Below are positions 1 to 6,157 of a stretch of 7,389 bases of DNA, one piece after another. Position 1 is the first letter of the stretch; each line of letters opens with the position of its first letter. The notes below the pieces were generated by a model that was not told the DNA's origin, searched no databases, and saw nothing but the letters and a program-made list of their open reading frames with translations. This DNA is from a bacterium HR39 (lineage in GTDB: Bacteria; Pseudomonadota; Alphaproteobacteria; Geminicoccales; Geminicoccaceae): NCBI GenBank assembly GCA_002898955.1, contig BEIP01000058.1:1-7389 (forward strand). Reading direction: 5' to 3'. The position numbers and the translations under genes were made by a program.

Positions 1-732
1 GTGGAGGCGCTGCGCGAACTCGCCGCCGGCGGGCTCTATCCGCGCGTGGAGCTGCTCGCGCGCGAACGCGAACTGGCCGCGGCGGAAGGGCGGCTGCAGC
101 AGGCGCGCTCCGGACTGCGGGCGCTGCGGGCGGCCCTCGCCGAGGCGGAAAGCCGCCTGCACGCCTTCGACGCCGACACCCGCTCGCGCCTGCGGGCCGA
201 GCTGGAGGGGCGCCGCGGCGAGCTGCGGGCGGTGGAGGAGGAGCTGCGGGCACTGGAAGCGCGCCGCGACGGGCTGCTGGTGCGCGCGCCGGTCGCGGGA
301 TTCGTGAGGGACCTGCGCCTGCGCGCCCCCGGCCAGGCCCTGCCCGCCCACGCGCCGGCCCTCGAGATCGTGCCGGAGGGCGAGGAGCTGGTGGTCCGGG
401 TGGCGGTGGCCAACGAGGACATCGGCGATCTGCGGCCCGGCAGCGAGGCGGTGCTCAAGGTCCGCGCCTTCGAGTGGACGCGCTTCGGGACGCTGCGGGG
501 CCGCGTGCGGCGCATCGACGCCGACGCCGAGACGGTGCGGCCGGACCGCCCGCCGGTGTTCGTCGCGGTGGTGGAGATCGACCGCGCCGACCCCGCCTTT
601 GCCCGCTGGGAGGGGCGTCTGCAGCCGGGCATGGTGGTGGACGTGGAATTCCGCACCGGCCGGCGCAGCCTGCTCGACTATCTGCTTGCGCGCCTGCGCG
701 ATTCCGCCGGCCGCGCCTTCAGCGAGGGCTGA
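1..732 (+). CDS. HlyD-family type I secretion membrane fusion protein, C-terminal part (5' end outside window)
   Basis: This is the C-terminal 243 residues of a periplasmic adaptor that links an inner-membrane ABC exporter to an outer-membrane TolC-like channel in type I secretion. Residues about 18-90 are rich in Arg, Glu, Leu and Ala and form the second half of a long alpha-helical coiled-coil hairpin. The half-lipoyl segment follows at 92-125, opening with the typical LLVRAPVAGFV. The beta-barrel domain is at about 128-220 and includes LRPGSEAVLKV and LQPGMVVDVEF. The ending RTGRRSLLDYLL matches the conserved tail of HlyD-type proteins. The frame is open from base 1. Family members are about 400-450 residues with an N-terminal membrane anchor, and no anchor is seen here, so the GTG at base 1 is probably an internal valine. 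The ABC partner should lie upstream. The exported substrate is unknown. The stop TGA at 730-732 lies inside the convergent lipoprotein gene. Confidence 0.9.
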   Translation: MEALRELAAGGLYPRVELLARERELAAAEGRLQQARSGLRALRAALAEAESRLHAFDADTRSRLRAELEGRRGELRAVEEELRALEARRDGLLVRAPVAGFVRDLRLRAPGQALPAHAPALEIVPEGEELVVRVAVANEDIGDLRPGSEAVLKVRAFEWTRFGTLRGRVRRIDADAETVRPDRPPVFVAVVEIDRADPAFARWEGRLQPGMVVDVEFRTGRRSLLDYLLARLRDSAGRAFSEG

Positions 733-1120
733 GATCGCGCGGGGCGCGCTGCGGGCCGCCCATGGCCAGCACCCGGCCGGTGCGCGGATCGATCGCGAAG
801 GTGCGCTCGGCGAAGCCCTCGCAGCGGCGGAAGGTGCCGGCCACGATCCAGTCGTCGTCCTCGTAGCCGACGTCGCGGAACCAGTAGGACAGGCGCAGCA
901 CCACCCGTTCCGGCGTCCGCTCCACTTCCTCGACCCGCGTCACCGCCTCCATGCGGGGCTGGGTGCAGATGCCGTCGCGTTCCAGCGCCAGCCGGTCGTA
1001 GGTCCAGCGGATCTCCGGCCAGGCCCGCTCCCACAGATCCGCCGGCGCTCCCGGCGGCACCGTGGTGCAGGCGGCGAGTGCCAGCGCGAGGCCGGCGAGG
1101 GCGTAGACGAACCGGTTCAT
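719..1120 (-). CDS. small predicted lipoprotein of unknown function
   Basis: This 133-residue protein has a lipoprotein signal peptide: MNRF, a hydrophobic stretch, then the lipobox LAAC with Cys18 as the lipidated residue. Thr at position +2 rather than Asp favours sorting to the outer membrane. The mature part is acidic with some aromatics (YWFRDVG at about 79-85, EDDDW at 87-91). It has two further cysteines, at about 52 and 100, which could form a disulfide in the periplasm. I do not recognise the family. The ATG overlaps the stop of the histidine kinase gene as ATGA (1117-1120), and there is no well-spaced Shine-Dalgarno (a GGGGA lies about 12 bases upstream, and GAGG directly abuts the ATG). 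Translation is therefore probably coupled to the kinase. That coupling suggests, without proving, a link to kinase sensing or the envelope. The 3' end overlaps the convergent HlyD gene by 14 bp. Confidence 0.85.
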   Translation of the reverse strand: MNRFVYALAGLALALAACTTVPPGAPADLWERAWPEIRWTYDRLALERDGICTQPRMEAVTRVEEVERTPERVVLRLSYWFRDVGYEDDDWIVAGTFRRCEGFAERTFAIDPRTGRVLAMGGPQRAPRDLSPR

Positions 1121-2523
1121 CCTCGAGCGCTTTCCCCGAAGTCTCCGGCAGGGAGATGGATCTCGAAGGCCGTGCCGTCAGGGCCGGTGCGGGCGAGGCG
1201 GACGGTGCCGCCGTGGGCCTCGACGATCTCGCGGCAGATGGCGAGGCCGAGGCCGGTGCCGCCCTTCGAGGCGAAGGGTTCGAACAGGCGATCGCGCAAC
1301 TCCTCGGGGATACCGGGCCCGTCGTCCTCCACCAGGATGCGCACCCGCCCGTCGGCACGTCCGGCCCGGATGCGGATGCGGCCGCCCTCGGGCAGCACCC
1401 TCTCGGCGTTGCGCAGCAGGTTGAGCAGCACCCGGTCGAAGCGCTCCGGATCCACCGTCACGGTGAGATCGTCGGGAACGTCCAGCTCGACCCGCAGGTC
1501 CGGCCGCAGCCCCTCCACCAGCCCGCCGATCCACGGCGCGAGGCGCACCGGCCGCGGCCGCAGCACCGGCTCGCCGCTGCGGGCGTAGTGCACCGTCTCC
1601 TCGCACAGGGCGGTGGCGCGCTCGAGGGTGGCGATGATGCGCTCGGCGCGCCTTCGCACCTCCGGATCCTCGCTCGCCTCGAGGCTGTCGGAGACGAGCA
1701 TGGCCGAGGCCAGCATGTTGCGCAGGTCGTGGTGCAGCCGGCTCACGGCGGCACCCACGGCGGCGAGCCGCGCCCGCTGGCGCAGCAGCGCCCGGATGTC
1801 CCGCCCGAGGCAATCAACCTGGTATTCGAGCGTGCCGATCTCGTCCTGCCGGCCGCTCCAGCGCAGCCGGACCGAAGGATCCTCGGGGGCGGCGCAGAAG
1901 CGCACCAGATGGTCGGCGAGGCGACGGACGGGCATCACCAGGCTGCCGCGCAGTCCCGTCACCACGCCCACGCCGAGGAGCGCCACCAGCAGCAGCGTGA
2001 GCAGCAGGATGCGCTCGGAATAGCCGGCCATCTCGTACCACAGCGTGGCCTCGGCGAAGACCACGCGCACCCGCGCGCCCGCCTCCATCCTCGCCGGAGC
2101 CTCCACGGCCACGAGCCGCAGACCGCCCCGCCGCAGGGTGTCCAGGGCGTCGGCGATCAGCCCCGGCCAGGTCGCGCGGGCGAGATCGAAGGTGGCGTCG
2201 GCCGGCACGTCCGGCCCCAGCACCACCCGGCCGCCGGCTCCTTCCACCTCGATGCGCAGCGCGCCCACGCCGGTGAGCAGGGCGTCCTCGAGGGCCGGAT
2301 CGGGCGTGTGGTGGCGGGTGGCGACCGCGGCGATGTACGCGCGCTGGACGAGACCGTCGAGCCACTGCAGGCGGAAGCGGGCGATGGAGGGCAGGTAGAC
2401 GAGGAGCTCCCCCGCCAGCAGGACGCCGGTCACCAGCAGCACGATGCGGCGCAGAAGGCCGCGTCCCCTCGGTCGCCCGCCGTGATCCACGGGTCTCGCT
2501 CTCCGCCTCCCGTGCGGGCCCAT
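1117..2523 (-). CDS. membrane sensor histidine kinase, orphan in this window
   Basis: This is a two-component sensor kinase of up to 468 residues. A basic N-terminus leads into membrane helix 1 (about 25-45). A periplasmic sensor region of about 120 residues follows (about 47-170), with no family I can name. Membrane helix 2 is at about 171-190, then a HAMP-like linker (190-245, with Pro198). The H-box SRLHHDLRNML carries the likely phospho-acceptor His265. The catalytic domain has an N-box (LLNLLRNAE, Asn372), a G1 box (DGPGIP, 401-406), an F-box (LFEPFASK, 413-420) and a G2 box (GGTGLGLAI, 421-429), so it should be active. No receiver domain or response regulator gene is nearby. The start is uncertain. 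ATG at 2523 has no Shine-Dalgarno. An in-frame GTG at 2490 has GGAG about 10 bases upstream and would drop only 11 residues. It lies 49 bp downstream of the TPP enzyme gene on the same strand. Confidence 0.92.
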   Translation of the reverse strand: MGPHGRRRARPVDHGGRPRGRGLLRRIVLLVTGVLLAGELLVYLPSIARFRLQWLDGLVQRAYIAAVATRHHTPDPALEDALLTGVGALRIEVEGAGGRVVLGPDVPADATFDLARATWPGLIADALDTLRRGGLRLVAVEAPARMEAGARVRVVFAEATLWYEMAGYSERILLLTLLLVALLGVGVVTGLRGSLVMPVRRLADHLVRFCAAPEDPSVRLRWSGRQDEIGTLEYQVDCLGRDIRALLRQRARLAAVGAAVSRLHHDLRNMLASAMLVSDSLEASEDPEVRRRAERIIATLERATALCEETVHYARSGEPVLRPRPVRLAPWIGGLVEGLRPDLRVELDVPDDLTVTVDPERFDRVLLNLLRNAERVLPEGGRIRIRAGRADGRVRILVEDDGPGIPEELRDRLFEPFASKGGTGLGLAICREIVEAHGGTVRLARTGPDGTAFEIHLPAGDFGESARG

Positions 2524-2553
2524 TGTGGCACGCCGTCGCGGCAGGCGAGAATG

Positions 2554-2569
2554 GCGCCCGCGGGGGCGC
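2554..2569 (-). other. GC-rich hairpin just after the TPP enzyme gene
   Basis: A perfect 6-bp inverted repeat (GCGCCC / GGGCGC) with a 4-base loop lies 3 bases beyond the TGA of the TPP enzyme gene (stop at 2573-2575), in the 49-bp gap before the histidine kinase. No T-run follows on the - strand (the next bases read CATTCTCG), so it is not a canonical intrinsic terminator. It could attenuate transcription or protect a 3' end, separating the transport and enzyme genes from the kinase. In DNA this GC-rich it could also be chance. Confidence 0.35.
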
Positions 2570-2572
2570 GGA

Positions 2573-4285
2573 TCAGTCCCCGCTCACGAACACGTGCACC
2601 ACCGCCGGCTCGCCCGAGCGGGTGCGGGCCAGTGCCGCCGCGAGGGCGGCCGGCAGCTCGTCGCGCCGCTCGACGGTGATGCCGAAGACGCCGCTTGAGC
2701 GGGCGATGGCGGCGAAGTTCTGGCGGGGGCCGAGGCCGGTCATGGGGATCTCGTTGGCACGCACGGCGAAGCCGTCGGGATGCAGCTCGCGCACCGAGCG
2801 GCGCACCGCCCCCCAGCCGCCGTTGTCCACCACCACGGCCAGCACCGCGACCCGCAGGGCGGCGGCGAGCCGCAGGCAGGCGGCGGGATTGGCGAACAGG
2901 AAGGAGCCGTCGCCCATCACCGCCACCACGTCGCGGTGGGGATCGGCGAGCTTCGCGCCCATGGCGGCCGGCAGGCTCCAGCCCAGCCCGCCCGTCCAAG
3001 GTTCCTGGAACCAGGAGTCGGGCGCGTGGCGCTGCAGCACGCCGTAGAGGGCGCCCAGCTCGGAGAAGACGCTGGAGGGGCCTTCCTGGAGCAGGTCGCT
3101 CAGGGCGAGGCTCACCGCCGCCTTGTCGAGCGGTGCCGTCGCGTCCGCGGCCCGGGCCCGTGCCGCCTCGCGGCGGCGGGCGGCTTCCCCGCGCACCGTT
3201 CGCCGCCAGTCGGGATCGGCCCCGCCGCCGAGGACGTCGAGGCGATCGAGCAGCAGCGCGAGGGCCGCATCCGTCTCGCCGGCCAGCGCCACGTCCGCCG
3301 GGAACATCCGCACCGGAAAGCGGGAGAACAGCGGATCGGGGCCGAGCTGGACGATGCGGGCATCCGCCGCCGGCCGCTCACGGCGCGGCTGCCAGGGTGC
3401 GAGCGAATCGAGCACCAGGACGACGTCGGCGTGCGCGAGGAAGGGCAGGGGATCGGCGCCCACGTGGCCGGGATGGTCGGTGGGCACGGCGCAGCGCAGC
3501 GCCCAGTAGCTGCACACCGCCGCCCCGGTCCGCTCCGCCCAGGTTGCGAAGCGGGCGAACACCTCCGGATCGCGCGGGCCGCGCTGGGCGATCACCAGCG
3601 GCCGGCGGGCGCCGGCGAGCAGGCGGGCCGCCTCCTCGAGGGCACCGGGATCGGGCACGGTGCGGAAGGGCGACAGGCGTGGCGGCGCCACCGCGAGGTC
3701 GGCGGGCACCGGATCGTAGAGGGGCTCGCGGGGCAGGCCGAGGTAGACGGGTCCGGCCGGGGTGGAGCGGGCCACGGCGAGCGCGCGGTCGACCAGCCCG
3801 GGGATCTGTGCGCCGTAGCGCAGCTCGAATTCCCACTTGCAGCACTCCCGCACCATCGCCGCCTGGTCGCGCATCTCCTGCCCCCAGCCGATGGGGACGG
3901 TGCGCGAGGCGGGATGGCCGTACTCGGTCACGGGCGTGCGGCCGGACATCAGCAGCAGCGGGACCTGGTCGCAGGCGGCGTTGATGCAGCCGATGACGCC
4001 GTTGGCGAGCCCGACGTTGGTGTGCAGGATCACCGCCTGCGGCCCGCCGCCGAGCAGGAAGCGCCCGTGGGCGAGACCGAGCGCAAGGTGTTCGTGGGCG
4101 CAGGCCACGGCGTCCGGGACCGGCACGCCCTTCGCCCGTGCCTCGGCGAAGGCCTCGACGAGCGGCGGGAAGTCGGTGCCCGCGTTGACGAAGATGCGGT
4201 CGATGCCGTGGGCCGCGAGCCGGCGCAGCAGCACGCCGGCGGCCGAATCGAGCATGGAGGGGCCGACGGTCGGGTCCGTGCTCAC
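2573..4285 (-). CDS. thiamine-diphosphate-dependent enzyme of the acetolactate synthase / benzoylformate decarboxylase superfamily
   Basis: This 570-residue cytoplasmic enzyme has the usual three domains: PYR/TPP-binding N domain (about 12-185), central domain (about 210-345) and PP/TPP-binding C domain (about 390-565). The cofactor-activating glutamate is Glu65 in AHEHLALG. The diphosphate and metal motif starts GDGSF (458-462) and ends DNGGWG (487-492). Family members decarboxylate a 2-oxo acid through a TPP enamine, then protonate it, transfer it or condense it. The segment ILHTNVGLANG (86-96) has His88 where benzoylformate decarboxylase has its catalytic His70 (LHSAAGTGN), whereas acetolactate synthases have TSGPG-type sequence. 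That favours a decarboxylase or lyase over a biosynthetic acetolactate synthase. No small regulatory subunit is present. The GTG start has GGGAGG 8 bases upstream and lies 4 bp after the permease stop. A generic acetolactate synthase name would be misleading. The substrate is unknown. Confidence 0.93.
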   Translation of the reverse strand: MSTDPTVGPSMLDSAAGVLLRRLAAHGIDRIFVNAGTDFPPLVEAFAEARAKGVPVPDAVACAHEHLALGLAHGRFLLGGGPQAVILHTNVGLANGVIGCINAACDQVPLLLMSGRTPVTEYGHPASRTVPIGWGQEMRDQAAMVRECCKWEFELRYGAQIPGLVDRALAVARSTPAGPVYLGLPREPLYDPVPADLAVAPPRLSPFRTVPDPGALEEAARLLAGARRPLVIAQRGPRDPEVFARFATWAERTGAAVCSYWALRCAVPTDHPGHVGADPLPFLAHADVVLVLDSLAPWQPRRERPAADARIVQLGPDPLFSRFPVRMFPADVALAGETDAALALLLDRLDVLGGGADPDWRRTVRGEAARRREAARARAADATAPLDKAAVSLALSDLLQEGPSSVFSELGALYGVLQRHAPDSWFQEPWTGGLGWSLPAAMGAKLADPHRDVVAVMGDGSFLFANPAACLRLAAALRVAVLAVVVDNGGWGAVRRSVRELHPDGFAVRANEIPMTGLGPRQNFAAIARSSGVFGITVERRDELPAALAAALARTRSGEPAVVHVFVSGD

Positions 4286-4289
4286 GGCT

Positions 4290-5651
4290 TCAGCCTCCCA
4301 GGACCCGTGGCAGCCACAGGGTGAGGCCGGGGAAGAGCAGCAGGATCGCGACCCGCCCGAGCTCGGAGAGGAAGAAGGGGACCACCCCGCGGAAGATCTC
4401 GGCCATGGGCACGTCCTCGGCGAGCGCGGCGATGACGAAGACGTTCATGCCCACCGGCGGCGTGATGAGGCCGAGCTCGACCACCACGAGCGCGATGATG
4501 CCGAACCAGATCTTGAGATCTTCCGTCGACATGCCGAAGGCTGCGCCCTCGGCGCCCTGCCAGGGGCCGCCGTTGATCTCCACCAGCACGGGCCAGAAGA
4601 AGGGGATGACCAGCAGGATCATGGACAGGCTGTCCATGAGACAGCCCAGCAGGATCAGCGCCACCAGGAACAGCAGCACCACGACCAGGGGCGGCAGCCC
4701 GGCGTGCGCCACCCATTCCGCCGCGGCCTGCGGTACGCCGGCGCGGGACATGAAGATCTTCAGCATCTCGGCGCCGAAGACGATCAGATAGATCATGCCG
4801 GTGGTGCGCGCCGTCTCCAGCAGGGCGTCGGCCAGCTCGGCGAGGCCGGGCCGCCGGCGCCACAGCCACACCAGACCCACGAGGAAGACGCCCACCGAGG
4901 CGGCGGGGGTCGGGTTGTAGAAGCCGGCGTACATGCCGCCGATCACCAGCCCGAAGACGAAGAGCGTCGGCAGCACGCCGAGCGTGGCGGCGACGAACTC
5001 CTCGCGGCCCGCCGTGCCGCCGCGCGGGGCCAGCGCGGGATCGAGCCGGACCAGCAGGGCGATGGTCAGGATGAAGAGGAGCACCGCCAGCAGGCCGGGG
5101 ATCAGCGCCGCCATGAAGAGCGTGACGACGCTGGCCTCGACGATGATGGCGTAGATGACCAGCACCACCGAGGGCGGGATGAGGATGCCGAGCACGCCGC
5201 CGGCGGCCAGGGTGCCGGTGGCGAGTCGGGGATGGTAGCCGTAGCGGCGCAGTTCCGGCAGCGCCACGCGGCCCATGGTGGAGGCGGTGGCGAGCGACGA
5301 GCCGCACACCGCGCCGAAGCCGGCGCAGGCGGCGATCGCCGCCATGGCGGTGCCGCCGCGCATCCAGCCGAGCCAGGCGTTGGCGGCGCGGAACAGATCC
5401 GAGGAGAGGCCGGCGCGCGTGGCGATCCCGCCCATGAGCACGAACATGGGCACGACCGACAGGTCGTAGATGGAGAACTGGCCGTAGGCCAGCGTCTTGA
5501 GCTGGCCGAGGAAGATGGCCGGACCGTAGAGCAGCGAGGTGCCCACGCCGCCCACCACGATCATGGCGTAGGCCACCGGCACCCGCAGCGCGATGAGGAG
5601 CACCAGCGCCGCGAGGCCGAGCAGGCCCAGCGTGACGGGATCGGCGATCAC
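4290..5651 (-). CDS. dctM: TRAP transporter large permease subunit, DctM family
   Basis: This 453-residue integral membrane protein forms the ion-coupled transport channel of a tripartite ATP-independent periplasmic (TRAP) transporter. Hydrophobic helices run through its whole length, as expected for about 12 membrane segments. Signature stretches are GSSLATASTMGRVALPEL (118-135), GGVLGILIPPSV (151-162), DSLSMILLVIP (340-350) and LGLITPPVGMNVFVI (393-407). Length matches the family (about 425-450). The frame stays open far upstream, but that part is Arg/Gly-rich antisense-like sequence overlapping dctQ. I chose GTG at 5649-5651, which gives MIADPVTLGLLGL, has GGGGAAGG 6 bases upstream and overlaps the dctQ stop as GTGA. 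One oddity: the usual PTEAA motif reads PTPAAS (247-252), so proline replaces the glutamate. The transported compound is not readable from this subunit. Confidence 0.94.
   Translation of the reverse strand: MIADPVTLGLLGLAALVLLIALRVPVAYAMIVVGGVGTSLLYGPAIFLGQLKTLAYGQFSIYDLSVVPMFVLMGGIATRAGLSSDLFRAANAWLGWMRGGTAMAAIAACAGFGAVCGSSLATASTMGRVALPELRRYGYHPRLATGTLAAGGVLGILIPPSVVLVIYAIIVEASVVTLFMAALIPGLLAVLLFILTIALLVRLDPALAPRGGTAGREEFVAATLGVLPTLFVFGLVIGGMYAGFYNPTPAASVGVFLVGLVWLWRRRPGLAELADALLETARTTGMIYLIVFGAEMLKIFMSRAGVPQAAAEWVAHAGLPPLVVVLLFLVALILLGCLMDSLSMILLVIPFFWPVLVEINGGPWQGAEGAAFGMSTEDLKIWFGIIALVVVELGLITPPVGMNVFVIAALAEDVPMAEIFRGVVPFFLSELGRVAILLLFPGLTLWLPRVLGG
4294..4299 (-). promoter_or_regulatory. 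ribosome binding site of the TPP enzyme gene
   Basis: GGGAGG on the - strand sits 8 bases before the GTG at 4285-4283, inside the last codons of dctM. It decides the GTG as the start, so the two genes are 4 bp apart. Confidence 0.75.
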
Positions 5652-6157
5652 CTCGCGCCTTCCCCACGCAGATGGTCCGCCAGCCGCTCCCCGGCGGCGA
5701 GGGCCAGCAGCACGAGCGACACGAGGATGGGCACGAACGCCCACCAGACGGGAATCTGCAGGATGGCGGTGGTGTAGCCGTAGGCGCGCTGGTCCAGCAT
5801 GCCGAGGCTCATGCGCCACAGCAGCACGAGGGCGAAGACCAGGGCGACCAGGTCTCCGAGCACCTCGAAACGTGCCCTGGTGCGCCCGTCCAGCCGGGCC
5901 GTGAAGATGTCGGCGATCACGTGGGCACCGGCGAGCTGGCAGTAGGGGAGGAAGGCGAAGGCCGCCACCGCCACGCCCATCTCGGTGAGTTCGATGTCGC
6001 CGGGCACCGGCATGCCGAGGAAGGCGGTGCCCACCACCGAGGCCACGTTGACCAGCACGAGGGCGAGGAGGACGGACCCCCCGGCCACGGCCCACAGGAC
6101 GCAGAGGCGGCGGAGGACGGCGCGCGCGCCGCCCCCCGCCGGGACCGTGCGGATCAT
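5648..6157 (-). CDS. dctQ: TRAP transporter small permease subunit, DctQ family
   Basis: This 169-residue membrane protein is the small subunit that scaffolds the large TRAP permease and helps dock the periplasmic binding protein. Four hydrophobic segments are visible at about 16-45, 57-78, 100-118 and 133-156. The family pattern is in PGDIELTEMG (52-61), then YCQLAGAHVIADIF (72-85) before a basic cytoplasmic loop (RLDGRTRARFE). Length fits DctQ proteins (about 160-200). The ATG overlaps the dctP stop as ATGA (6154-6157), and I see no Shine-Dalgarno in front, so translation is probably coupled to dctP. Its own stop overlaps the dctM GTG start by 4 bp. The tail is hydrophilic and basic (RLADHLRGEGAR). 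It is a separate gene, not fused to the large subunit as in SiaT-type transporters. Confidence 0.92.
   Translation of the reverse strand: MIRTVPAGGGARAVLRRLCVLWAVAGGSVLLALVLVNVASVVGTAFLGMPVPGDIELTEMGVAVAAFAFLPYCQLAGAHVIADIFTARLDGRTRARFEVLGDLVALVFALVLLWRMSLGMLDQRAYGYTTAILQIPVWWAFVPILVSLVLLALAAGERLADHLRGEGAR
5658..5665 (-). promoter_or_regulatory. ribosome binding site of dctM
   Basis: GGGGAAGG on the - strand lies 6 bases before GTG 5651-5649, within the 3' end of dctQ. It supports the GTG start over any upstream start in the long open frame. Confidence 0.7.

Noticed and set aside
1078..2679. 533-residue open frame on the + strand opposite the histidine kinase
   Set aside because: It is rich in His, Gln, Gly and Ala, has no recognisable domain and lies antisense to a kinase with all its motifs. 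Long antisense frames are expected in GC-rich DNA.
2780..4324. 514-residue open frame on the + strand opposite the TPP enzyme
   Set aside because: It shows no family motifs and biased composition, and it is fully covered by the TPP enzyme gene on the other strand.
3837..5777. 646-residue open frame on the + strand opposite dctM
   Set aside because: It has low-complexity His/Asp/Glu/Gln/Gly-rich composition typical of the complement of a hydrophobic membrane protein gene. The - strand frame has clear DctM signatures.
5652..6095. N-terminal extension of the dctM frame (148 residues)
   Set aside because: The extension is Arg/Gly/Pro-rich, lies in another frame of dctQ and has no membrane character. 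The GTG at 5651 with a good ribosome binding site gives a normal-length protein.
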